The notes beneath the pieces are model-generated. The model saw only the letters and a list, made by a program, of their open reading frames with translations. It searched no databases and was not told the origin of the DNA. Shown piece after piece: positions 35,790 through 45,724 of a DNA stretch of 64,000 nucleotides. The translations under genes were made by a program, and so were the position numbers. The first letter of the stretch is position 1. Each line of letters starts with the position of its first letter. Source of the DNA: Acestrorhynchus altus (lineage: Eukaryota; Chordata; Actinopteri; Characiformes; Acestrorhynchidae); assembly GCA_034509495.1 (NCBI GenBank), contig CM067512.1:3279699-3343698 (forward strand), given 5' to 3'.

Positions 35790-36235
35790 TACTACAAGAA
35801 AATGACTGAATATATAACATATGTCTCAACATCAAACATCAAGTCTCAGCCTCATTTTCAATCAGGGACAGGTCTGGAGATGAGACAGTATCTGTGTCTT
35901 CAAGGCGAGATCTTGAGACGGCAGCAGTGTGTGGACGAGCGTCGTCCTGTTGGAATAGAGCACCGGAGTGTGTGTTCAGAAAAGGTAGAACCACTGGTTG
36001 CAGAACCTCATTAACGTAACGTTTGAGCTGTCAAAGTGTCAAAGTGGTAATGAAGATCAAAGGTGATTTGGCATCGTATGAAATTGCACCCGCACCAGGA
36101 CACCAGACCTTCTGGACATGTGACACATAACAACAAACCACCGGTCTTCTTCGTGGAACTCATCACTGAAGATAAGATGCCATTGAAAGTGACTCCATGA
36201 CAGTCTGTGGATGCACGGAATTAATGCACGGGAAC
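35790..36235 (-). pseudogene. T3 Tc1/mariner-like transposase relic with DDE landmarks
   Basis: A transposase cuts and rejoins element ends through a DDE triad. On the minus strand the landmarks occur in order: IFSDEF (about 36174-36157, first Asp); SGVLV, then a frameshift; AISYDAKSPLIF (about 36088-36053); KRYVNEVLQP, FQQDDARPHTAAV (about 35957-35917, second Asp) and SPDLSLIEN (about 35880-35853, third acidic residue). From AISYDAK to the last motif the frame is single, broken by one TGA near 36030. The second-to-third spacing is about 29 residues instead of the usual 34-35, so a few codons are lost. No N-terminal DNA-binding domain or TIR was found. Dead relic. Confidence 0.85.
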
Positions 36236-36239
36236 TGTA

Positions 36240-36670
36240 TCATCACGATTGTTAGCCGCATAAAGTTTATGCATTTGCATGTTACATACCTGGTTTATTG
36301 TTTTTTAATATATCTCTCATTTATTATGTTTCATAATAAGGCCTGATAACTGTGCTCTCTCTGCTCCTGTCATTCATTGTGCTGCTGTGATAATGTGACA
36401 CCTCTGGGATTAATAACGTTATCATATAAATCATAATCCTAGAAACGTACGAGTAAAGCTAATATTCAAATGAAAGGTAAACAACGTTTCAGAATGAAAC
36501 AGATACAGAGAGAGCGACGTAGACAGGCGACAGAGAGAGAGGGGTAAAGAATAGACGTGAGTGTGTGGTCAGTAATGTCAGGATCGTGCCTCCTTACTGA
36601 ACTGTCCTCCACCCAACCCCAGTGCTCTGTCAGATTTGGTTTCATGAGATGCCCACACGCCTGGCTATCA
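36240..36670. other. Non-coding stretch
   Basis: AT-rich sequence without recognised features, ending in a GA-rich patch near 36505-36545. Confidence 0.45.
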
Positions 36671-36677
36671 ATCATAG

Positions 36678-36714
36678 ACACACACACAAACACACACACA
36701 CATACACACACACA
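36678..36714. repeat. (CA)n microsatellite
   Basis: Imperfect CA run with AA and TA interruptions. Confidence 0.9.
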
Positions 36715-36880
36715 TTCTCGCCTCCACCTTCCTCCAGTTGACAGCTTGTCCGGGTGCTGGCCTTCAACTTGGCTTGTAACATAGCAGCAGAGTGTGTATG
36801 TGTGAGGGTGTATGCGTGTACGAGAAAAAGAGTGAGTTTAGGAACATGAGAGAAGAGTTAGTATGTGCTGATGTGTGTGC

Positions 36881-36884
<4 letters not shown>

Positions 36885-36938
<54 letters not shown>

Positions 36939-36939
36939 T
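36885..36939. repeat. (GT)n(GA)n compound microsatellite
   Basis: A GT run of about 30 bases joined to a GA run of about 25 bases, the same arrangement as at 19.38 kb. Confidence 0.95.
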
Positions 36940-36944
36940 AGAGA

Positions 36945-37535
36945 GATGGCTCTGACATGCTTGCTGTGAGAGGAGATCTACATCTCTCACTCCTCTCCAG
37001 CTCACGCTGAGTGTGTAAATGAATGCTGTGCGTACACTGCAGAGGCCCACATTCACACTCACTGTGTACACAAGATGGTGGAGAGAACAAGTTGGCACTG
37101 ATCATAAGCTGTCTGTATTTTTTATGACAGTCCTTTAAGGCTTTTAATTATACTGCATCTTGTGGGTAACAAGGTCTCCAACCTGACATTTTGTATTTGG
37201 CAGCATCTAAGCTTGAGGTATTTCCGGATTTGAGCCTCTAAAAACTAGCTAAGGATGTTTTCCGAGTGAACGGCAAAGCACTGTAAATGTATGTTGGATT
37301 TGAAATGGTCAAAAATATGTCACCTACATAACAAATGCAATATTACAATATGGTAAATTTTCATATCTTGCACAAAATATATCTTGATATACTGATATTT
37401 GCGATATACTGCCCAGCCATATTTGCACTTATAATTGAATAATCACAGCTTTGCCGTAAACTGTGTCCATTTGATAAATGATGTTTGTTCCAATGTATGT
37501 GTTTAACCACAGAATGACATATTTTATTTGTAAAA
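36945..37535. other. Non-coding stretch
   Basis: AT-rich. 37360-37420 has several 'gatat' words ('tcttgatatactgatatttg' 37382) as in a common fish repeat with 'gatatactgcccagcc'. No gene. Confidence 0.4.
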
Positions 37536-37537
37536 TT

Positions 37538-37540
<3 letters not shown>

Positions 37541-37587
<47 letters not shown>
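37541..37587. repeat. (CA)n microsatellite
   Basis: Uninterrupted CA run of about 47 bases. Confidence 0.97.
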
Positions 37588-37589
<2 letters not shown>

Positions 37590-37594
37590 ATAAC

Positions 37595-38140
37595 CCAGTG
37601 CTCTAACCAATGAGCCACCACTGTCCACAGTTGCAAAATAACATTCTCTGTTGTGCGTGTGATTGGCTGTGATTAATTACTGATTTGAAACTCAGTGGTT
37701 TCAGATCTTCCAAAATATCTGGTCCTCATAGTTCCACTGAGAAAACCTCAGGATTTTATCTAGATCTGATTTGTGTTTAGGAACCTTTAGGTTGTGGTAA
37801 ATCTGCGGTGGTGGAAAACAGATGTAGATGCAGATACATATATACCAATTAAGGTAGCAAGAAACATTTTAACCAATTTACAAAATCCATATTTAAAGAA
37901 AAAGATCAGAAAAAGATCCTTAAACTACATCCACTTTCCTGAAGAGATGAACATATACTCATATTGACCCATAAGCCAGTAGGCTGTTTTCATTTGAGTT
38001 TGATAGCTTTAACTCACCTACCACCATAACCGATTCCACCAAACTGGTTAAAGCCACATTGGTTCACCAGACCAGTTTAGTTGATCATTAGTAAACCAGC
38101 ACACCTTTGTGAATTCCCTGCTTTAACAAAACCTCCCGAG
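37595..38140. other. Non-coding stretch
   Basis: Unique-looking sequence. An 'accaaactggttaaagcca' region at 38036-38100 carries several 'ccagtttagt/aaactggtt' words in both orientations (short inverted repeats). No gene. Confidence 0.4.
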
Positions 38141-38144
38141 AAGT

Positions 38145-38245
38145 TAAATAAGGTGTGTTGGGTGGAGACGAAACTCCAAAATGTGCTGGGCAGGGGTGCC
38201 TCCAGACCCAGGGCTGAAAAACCCTGAGCTAAACCATCAAACAAA
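38145..38245. mobile_element. R5-type MITE, one end only
   Basis: 'aggtgtgttgggtggagac' (38151) followed by 'ctgggcaggggtgcctccag' (38185) and 'cagggctgaaaaaccctgag' matches the right half of R5-type elements. The left end is not recognisable. Confidence 0.5.
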
Positions 38246-38249
38246 AGCC

Positions 38250-38500
38250 TACAGTATACTGATCAACATCTAATGGAAGATTAACCAATGCAGCGTTCGG
38301 GTGAGGAGAGAAACTGTAAATGTGGCATTTTAGTTTTTGCCACATCATCACTTAAGTAAAGGAGGTGCTTCTGTACGAGGGCACTGTAGGAGGTCACTGG
38401 GAATCCAGCTGTTTTCTAAAGAGGTGGACACAAGAGGGAGCCTGAGGCTAGCCAGAGCAGCAGCTGTATCTACTCAATCACAGACTGACAGCTTCATTCT
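38250..38500. other. Non-coding stretch
   Basis: Nothing recognised. Confidence 0.5.
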
Positions 38501-38507
38501 CATTTGT

Positions 38508-38587
<80 letters not shown>
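38508..38587. repeat. (GT)n microsatellite, about 40 units
   Basis: The longest uninterrupted dinucleotide GT run in the window. Confidence 0.97.
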
Positions 38588-38588
<1 letters not shown>

Positions 38589-38589
38589 A

Positions 38590-39468
38590 CGTGCTTAGAA
38601 AGCAGGAAAATTTAGATGACTGTGATTTTGATTAATGACTGCTTTGTTCTGCAACCAATAAAACCAGTAAAATCTCTCGAATTTCCTTTATTAAGTGGTC
38701 GAGCGAGCAGCTTCCCATTCATCTAATACTCCTCATTTCATCTCCTGCATAACCCACAGCCTCCCTAACAGACACCCGGAATCGACGACCTTGGCGTCAA
38801 ACCCATCTCGCCCACTCACCCCGAGCTCACCAGATCCTGTTAGTACAGCTGTTTAATGGTTTGTCTGGTGAATTGTGGAGAAGAAGATTTATAAACTACT
38901 TCTGGCTGCAGTAAATATCTCTCACACACTCCCCTGTAACGCGGCCTATTATTTACCTCACAGACTGTAAAACCTTATGTGCTTTGAGTAATGTTTACAA
39001 ATCCTCTGGCTAATGTCCCAACTATAAAATACGGTAAACTGTTTAATGAATCTACAGAATAACACTGGGCCTAAGTGCATCTGCCAGCTTCCTCTGGAGT
39101 CCAGCTCCAGCAGAAGAGTGCTGTGAGGTCCGTATGTTAAAACTAGATTACAGGTGATTAAAGGGTCATTCCAGCCAAATCAGATAACCATTACTAGATC
39201 TGTCTTCAACATGCCTACTTGCCTTATAGTGCCCCCTGGGGCAGTCGATACAGCCCTTATAGTGTTAAGCAGCGGAACGTTATGTTACATTTTTATGTAG
39301 CGCTGATTAAAAAGACAAGGCAGGGGTCACGACTGACTTCAAACATTAGGAGACATTAGGAGCAGTGTCTGGTGTATCATTTACACTCGCCAGAGTCAGA
39401 CACCGATCCGTTTCAGCTAAGCTTAACACTGTATGTTGCTAACTTCTAAAGATCCTTTACCAAATTAA
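38590..39468. other. Mostly unique non-coding DNA
   Basis: 38.69-38.95 kb is repeat-free and GC-mixed. 'cattaggagacattaggagc' at about 39345 is a short tandem duplication. No gene. Confidence 0.45.
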
Positions 39469-39470
39469 AG

Positions 39471-40010
39471 ATGTGCAAACTCACTTCTCTAAATGGGTCT
39501 AGAGGCAGCTCTACCTCTGAGGCAGTAAAAACAAAATAGGTTCAGAGAATAAGCAATTTTAAAAGCATAGACGGAGCTTTAGAGGTGTGTTTCTGCTCTT
39601 CAGCGCTTTATATGAGGCTGCATTTCATTTAAGTTTGAGGTTTTGTCGAAGTTTGTTGTTTTATATTTCGAACTAGTGTGACATAGTTACACTAAGAGGC
39701 TCATCTTTAATTGCATTATATGAAAGCTTAAATGCTTATGTTCAGTAGCTAAGATTGTATTCTTGACTGTTTGCCTGCAAGCATTACTTAAATGCTGCCT
39801 TAGAAGTTTTCCAGGTGGCTCTCTGAGAAAAAAAAATTCTTTAAAACATACAATAAAATTTACATATAAAGCTAGGAGGAGCGGAAACACGTCTCTACAG
39901 CTCCACCTACGGGTAATTGTACGTGTTTTTTTCTCAGAACCCACTGAGTTTGTTCTGACTCAGAGGCAAAGCTGCCTCCAGAACCATTTTGAGCAGTGAT
40001 TTTGCACACA
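39471..40010. mobile_element. Long-TIR non-autonomous DNA element
   Basis: Left arm 39471-39613 and right arm 39864-40010 are imperfect inverted repeats of about 145 bp. Paired examples: 'aggcagctctacctctga' (39501) with the reverse complement of 'tcagaggcaaagctgcct' (39959); 'ggagctttagaggtgtgttt' (39572) with the rc of 'aaacacgtctctacagctcc' (39885); outermost 'tgtgcaaactcact' with the rc of 'agtgattttgcacaca'. The 250-bp centre is AT-rich with no transposase. Total about 540 bp. The superfamily is unknown. No target-site duplication was resolved. Confidence 0.75.
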
Positions 40011-40500
40011 AGCTTCTGCCACATCTTGGATCAAAACAAATGCTTCATAATCAGCTGTTGGCGTCAGTGCTTACTGTAAGACTGATTTATAGATTGGAGC
40101 TCAGTGGAGGAATATTACAATATCACCTCTACACAGAAATGCATTGTTATGCTGTTATTTTAATGTTTAAAACGTTGGATGTGTCACCTTTAAAGGTTTT
40201 TCAACAAGAAAAATACATCGAATTTACTGTCAAACGTGTTTGGGGTGGCACCAGGGTAAGGTGAGTGGGCATGGGTGGTGCTTATGCTGTGGACACACCC
40301 ACATTTAAACAACTGGGCATTTTTCCTGACTTAAAAAATTGAGTTGTGTTTTGGGGGGTCATTTTGTTCGTGGGCAGATCACATCATTACATATTCAGGA
40401 ACAGAAAGCAGCATAAAGCAAAAAAATAAATGAAAAAATGAAAAAACAGTTGTTTTCCTTATTTATATCAGAAACATCAATAACGGAATTAAGCAACCAT
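40011..40500. other. Non-coding stretch between two palindromic elements
   Basis: AT-rich unique sequence with no recognised feature. Confidence 0.45.
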
Positions 40501-40502
40501 AA

Positions 40503-40756
40503 CCAGGAGCCCTGCTGGCAATGCATGAAGCCCAGGCTGATCTATCTGTAACTGTATCAGGTTATTACAGTTACAGGTAGATAAGCATTGGCTCCATGTA
40601 TTGCCAGCGGGACTCTTGTGTAGTGCTGCTAAAATCTGCTGTTGAATCATAAACATCTTGTTATCATCAACAACAGATTATAGCAGCACTATCCAGGAGT
40701 CACACTGACGCGGCATAAAGCCAAAGCTCATCTACCTGTAACTGTATCGGGTTATT
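40503..40756. mobile_element. Fold-back (hairpin) element with an extra arm
   Basis: 40567-40745 forms one imperfect palindrome of about 179 bp. 'acagttacaggtagat' at 40567 pairs with 'atctacctgtaactgt' at 40730, and the inner arms 'agtgctgctaaaatctgctg' (40622) and 'caacagattatagcagcact' (40671) flank a loop of about 20 bases. A third arm copy lies at 40503-40555. The word 'atcaggttatt' (40556) recurs as 'atcgggttatt' (40746), so the outer arm plus this word is directly repeated. This suggests a rearranged or tandem fold-back MITE. No coding capacity. Confidence 0.8.
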
Positions 40757-40759
40757 CAG

Positions 40760-41140
40760 GCTCGGCACATCTGGACACGTATTCATATCCATATATGAAT
40801 GCATATATTCTCCCTTTAATTTTTACATCTTCATGTATGAATATGATTCTGAAATAAATGTTTTTTATTAATCATGAAAGACCCACATTTATTACTGCTT
40901 AAAAATAGCTCAAATTGGAATCAGGTGCAGCACATAGTGCAGCTGTAGATAATTAGTCCATTGTTAGAGAGGACTTTGGAGGAGTCTTCTTGTTTAAACC
41001 TCAGACATTAGTTTGGTTTGCTCTTGATTGTTGAAGTGAGTGGGATCACCGTGGCCAGATGCATAGAGCTCTGAGGCCTTCAGAAAGAAGGTTGTGTCCG
41101 CAGATGATTCTGGAATTCTGGGATTTAAAAAGACATCAAG
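40760..41140. other. Non-coding stretch
   Basis: Includes 'acgtattcatatccatatat' near 40777 with several ATATG words. No gene or repeat family recognised. Confidence 0.45.
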
Positions 41141-41145
41141 CAATC

Positions 41146-41229
41146 ACACACACTCACACGTACACACACACACATACACACACACACACACACACGTACA
41201 CACACACACACACACGTACACACACACAT
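41146..41229. repeat. (CA)n microsatellite, interrupted
   Basis: CA run with CACGTA interruptions at about 41157, 41195 and 41215. Confidence 0.95.
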
Positions 41230-41234
41230 GCACC

Positions 41235-41535
41235 ACAGCTGGTGTATCTTGTTTCCTTCTCTATAATGCTATACAGAGCCAGCATTATTATTTAAAAATT
41301 TGTGTGCCCCTTAGTTTTTGAAATGACCTCTACTGTACACATGTGGATCTGGTATCACTCTATTCTGGCAGCATTTCTCCACATGCTGATCAGAAAGGTC
41401 TCCTGGATGGAGCTCCGGACACCCACCTTCCTAAACCATAAATAATTCTAGTCAGGGTTACAGTAACAATACATTAAACATACACACACATCCAGAATCC
41501 CTGCGTCTCAACCAAATCCTAAACCAACAGTCCTA
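41235..41535. other. Non-coding stretch
   Basis: Nothing firmly recognised. Confidence 0.45.
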
Positions 41536-41537
41536 AA

Positions 41538-41546
41538 ACACACACA

Positions 41547-41605
<59 letters not shown>

Positions 41606-41623
41606 ACACACACACACACACAC
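41538..41623. repeat. (CA)n microsatellite
   Basis: CA run with one TA and one GA interruption. Confidence 0.97.
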
Positions 41624-41629
41624 TTCACT

Positions 41630-42740
41630 GTTGTAGAAAACCTGGTCACGTTACAGGATAGAAAAGGGAAGGGAAGGGAAATCACCTTCTCTTTTCACTT
41701 TATGTACAGTAATGGAACAGATGTTATACCATGCTGTTGCTAGTTTGTTACTAAGGGCTTGCTCTGTGGTTGATAAGGTGTTGCTATGGAACAGCAGTTG
41801 ATTGATAAGGTGTAACTCGGTGGGTTTTCGAGTTGTTGCTTGTGTTATAGTCATACTTTGAGATCAAAGGAATGCAAATACGGTTGGTTAATAGAGAGGG
41901 GTCCACAAACTTTTAGTAAAAATGTGGAGTCCCAAAACATTTGCCAAAAAGCTGGATGGTCCCAAAGCTCCTCCATACACACACAAAGTATCAAAGAGCA
42001 ATGGAGAGAAAGGTGACATCCTCACTGTTATGAACATTCCACCTTTCATTCCTACAGGGGGACAAAAGTACAATCAGTTTATGAAGAGTGTAAGTTGGAT
42101 GAGTTGTGTGAAGTTTACAGACACATTTCGATGCATTCTCATGGGACTGTTTTGGCCACAGTATATTTTTGCGTAGGCAAAGTCTCAGCATAAATAAACA
42201 GCTGGAATAATAAAGATTAAAAAATAAAGATGAAACTCGCAATATCGTGGTTGCCTACTGCAATCACACTGATAAATAAATGACAGAATCATTACATTAT
42301 TCATTAACTTCTATTCAGCTTTTATAACATTACATAATTATCATATCATCGCTCCCAAAAATAATCACTTACATGTTATTCAAAGTGACATTTACTTCCA
42401 CAAAACACTGGGGAACACACACACCAGCACCTATTCACCCATGAATGCACACACACTTACACACGCTGCAGTGTTCCAGTGGCCTGGGGCAGTAACCCTA
42501 AATAAAGCAGGCCCTCGAGATTCTTATCATGAGCTGTTCCTCTCCCCGTTGGGCTAAAACAACATTGTGCAAAATGCGTCCCATTTGGTTCTGCTCTTTT
42601 GTGCACTGTTGCTGGCCGAGCACAATGAGGGGGGGGGTCAGTGTTTTAATGCAGCACAGAGGGGAACGGACCGCTTCAGAGACGCAGCCTGCAGCCTGCT
42701 GCCACTCTGAGACCATCTCAGCTCATACCACACAGACTGC
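41630..42740. other. Non-coding stretch
   Basis: A short tandem GGGAA repeat lies at about 41664-41681. Short open frames on both strands (up to 101 codons at 42529-42834) have no domain. Confidence 0.45.
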
Positions 42741-42744
42741 TGGC

Positions 42745-42850
42745 ATTCAGTGGTTTCCAGTCCTGGCCCTGGAGTATTCCCTGCCCTCACACACCCACTT
42801 TAGCCCAGGAAGGGCATGTTCATTAGCTGATTAGTGAAATCAGCAGGGAG
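42745..42850. mobile_element. R5-type MITE, left half
   Basis: 'tttccagtcctggccctgga' (42753), 'attagctgattagtgaaatc' (42821) and 'gcccaggaa' match the end and middle of the R5 copy at 60.44-60.62 kb (compare the rc of its right end, 'tctcaatcctggtcccgga'). Confidence 0.6.
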
Positions 42851-42854
42851 AGCA

Positions 42855-43775
42855 ACAAATTATAGTGGAGTCGTTTTGTGAAAGGAGGGCCATTTGAGTT
42901 GAAAATGTTGGAAACCAGGTATTGGTCTTCAAAACCAATCTGGATGATCTCAGAGAATGAGTGTTTAAGCTTAAATGTAGTATATTAATTCTAAACTCAG
43001 GGCAGAACTTTACTGTAGGTTGTTTAGGTTGGTTGGGTGTTGCTTGTGGACTGTTTTGGAGTATCCCGGTAGAGATCTGCACAGGACTTAATCCTGGTCC
43101 CACCAACTCGTGCTAGAATCAATCCTGCTCCCACCTGCTTCCCCCAAAACTAGCAGTGTTTGTCCTTCTCCCACAGCTGAGGCTGACTGACCACCAAAAG
43201 ACTCCTTCATTACTGTAGTACCATTGCTTTATATATTTTAAATATTAATATAAAAATAAATATATAAATATTAATATACTTTATAATAGACCTCTATATC
43301 GCACTGTATTCTGCACTGTCCATCCATCTGTCTTTCAGTTTTGTAAGATTGAAAATTTCATTTCAATCTACTGATGCAAAAAGATCTAACCTTGATATCC
43401 GTGGCTGACAAGTTGGATTGTCCGTCTTCTCGCCAAGTGGTGAGAGATTCTGGTCCTGAAGGGTCTGATTCCTGTATGGTTCAGTTTTTGTTTTTTTCCT
43501 GCCCATGTAAACCTGATTCAACTATTGCTTCTATTAGCATTCATGAGGTTCCTAAAAGAAGCTTCCTGCAGGCCCACAAAAAAGCAGGCGTGTGTTTATT
43601 AAGCAACAAAAAGCTGAAACACTGGAAATGTGCTCCCAATACCCAACACACTTATCAGATGCAAGAGCAGGTCAGCATGGTCACACGGTTTGGCCCCTCA
43701 AGCTTATCTCTGAACCTCCAGCTTGCCAGTGCCAGGCTACTAAAAAAACAGAGGTATTTTAGAAAAGGAATAACC
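42855..43775. other. Non-coding stretch
   Basis: AT-rich patch at 43215-43280 (ATATTAAT words). A 136-codon plus-strand frame at 43374-43784 has no recognisable domain, no flanking splice signals and no partner exon, and is not called. Confidence 0.45.
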
Positions 43776-43779
43776 ATGA

Positions 43780-44200
43780 GATAACTTCGGAACTATACAA
43801 TCTGACCTACGGTAATATATAGCAGAAAAAAGACGATCGAAACCAAGAGCGTGGAACCCGCTGAAGCCTGGCTTCTATTAACGTTAACTTTAAGGAATAA
43901 ATTGGTATGGCCCTTTCCGGCCTGCCCTCGAGTCTTGCATAAAGCTTGGCGGCATGAACAAAACGTGCCATCAAATTACGGGGCTTAGTAAGATAATAAA
44001 GCTCCAGCTCATTAAATGGCCTGGAGAAAACTAAAATTAATTACAAATGGCGCCAAGCCATCGCAAGCCATGGAGTTAGCTTCCTTGGGGGCTTTTCATA
44101 TCCCGAGCTTTCTTACTGTAGACTTCTAGCCATTATGAGCGGCTGTAAAATTTTAAAGAATACATTTTATTTAAGAGTGCTGCAGCACTATTAAACCCAC
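43780..44200. promoter_or_regulatory. Repeat-free block, strongest candidate conserved non-coding element
   Basis: About 420 bases without repeats, with 'ctattaacgttaac' (43875), 'gccatcaaattacgg' (43967), 'ctcattaaatggcc' (44008), 'aaattaattacaaatggcgc' (44034) and 'gccattatgagcggctg' (44129). Closely packed homeodomain-type AT cores between well-mixed GC blocks are typical of developmental enhancers. No open frame fits it. Function and conservation are inferred, not shown. Confidence 0.3.
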
Positions 44201-44204
44201 AGCC

Positions 44205-44995
44205 TCCAGGTTCACATGTTCAGCTTTGTTAGACGTGAGTATGCCATGCCTCCGGGCTGCTTGTATGTTTACATGGATCTACACATGTCGAGTCATTCGG
44301 TTGGCAGCATGGTTGCCATGTGCCTCACGTTATGAGGCAGCTGGACAGACACTTGTCTCACCAGCTTATCAAGTGCTATGGAGTGCACGCGCACATCTGG
44401 CAACCCCAACAGAGACCCCTCCACCCCTTCTCTCTGGCAACCCCCACCAGCCTCAGTGTCTTTTATGACACTGACTGGAAAGAGATCTTTCATTTTCATT
44501 TCAACCCTCCACCCGCCTCCTCCTCCTGATCAGTAAAGAACGGGGCAGTGCCATCAAACTGATTTTCATCTTCTCTAATCAGCTGTGACAAGCTCAGCTC
44601 TGCAGGGTTACAGAATAACAGACATGGGGTCCTTGTATATTAAACATATATTACAATACATTGTTTGCCATATATTTATATTTTTAAATATTTCATCAAG
44701 ACAACATAAACCAGTGGGATTGATTTTTATAGAGATTATAAGATGACAGAAACACATTGCAATGATTAACAGCACTGAATAAAGCTGTTTCTAACAATAA
44801 TCATCTTGACAGACATGCTGAAAGTCAAGGGATATTAGTATGTAGGGATATACCTTAGGAGACGGCTTTCAAACGTCCATACCTGTATACGTTGTGAAGT
44901 GGTATCTTGTGAGTGAGGTTGAACACTGGCCAGTACTCAAGCGAGGCATGATAGTGGGTGCTAGATGGATGGCACGTTCCATTTCCAAAGTTCTG
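44205..44995. other. Non-coding stretch
   Basis: AT-rich sequence at 44630-44720. No recognised repeat or gene. Confidence 0.45.
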
Positions 44996-44999
44996 GTCA

Positions 45000-45720
45000 T
45001 TTAACATTCCTAGGAATATGCCATACTAGGCATTACCACCCATAGTGGCCAGCACAGTGGCCACCCACAGGTACATAATGATCATGACTGGTAGCATTTG
45101 GAGAGATTTGAGAACTGGTGGCAATTCTGAAACTACATCCACATTCGATGCAGGAGCCCCACATGCATATCCCGAAGTGTTCTTTAGCTTCCACGGGATG
45201 TGGGAGCAGAAGACTCACCAAAGTGCCTCTGGTAACACCATGACCAGGTGTATTCTCAGAGCATGGGTTTTGTTCACCAGTCTGCCTAAACACATCACAG
45301 ACCAGTGCCTACTGGTTTTCACTGCTTGGTGACTGCTTACAGCCCACAGTGATGGGATATTCCAGAAGGATTATGCACCAGGCCACTGGGTCCAAGATGT
45401 CCAGAACTGGGTGCATAACATATTCCCAGAATGACATTCACGTTGTGGATCAAGGGACATTACACCTCTGCACAAGTTCAGAAATAGAAGTTCCCATCCA
45501 TTTGGCACCCACCATAATGCCTCGATTCCAATAATTCATCTGGCCAAGAGCCCATTTGCCAGGTGTGACCATGCTGTTGAAGTAACACCAATTCACACAC
45601 ATATTAATGTCCCTTGACCTTTGGCACGTCAGTGTAGAAGGTCACCAGAAACTGGTCTGAAACAGGTCATCAGTTCAATCTAAGTGCATCAAAACAATGG
45701 GCAAACCCTTGGCCAAATTC
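45000..45720 (+). pseudogene. Possible Tc1/mariner-like transposase relic
   Basis: A plus-strand frame reads DGIFQKDYAPGHWVQDVQNWV (about 45350-45413). It resembles the second-Asp block of Tc1-like transposases (pattern FQQDNAP.H..A..V..W). The surrounding text from 'taccacccatagtggccagc' (45036) to about 45720 looks like one interspersed element, but other catalytic landmarks were not found and the downstream PDLNPIE block is absent or destroyed. Confidence 0.4.
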
Positions 45721-45724
45721 CATT

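Noticed and set aside
43374..43784. 136-codon plus-strand open frame
   Set aside because: No recognised motif, no flanking splice sites or partner exons seen; length is within chance for this much sequence.
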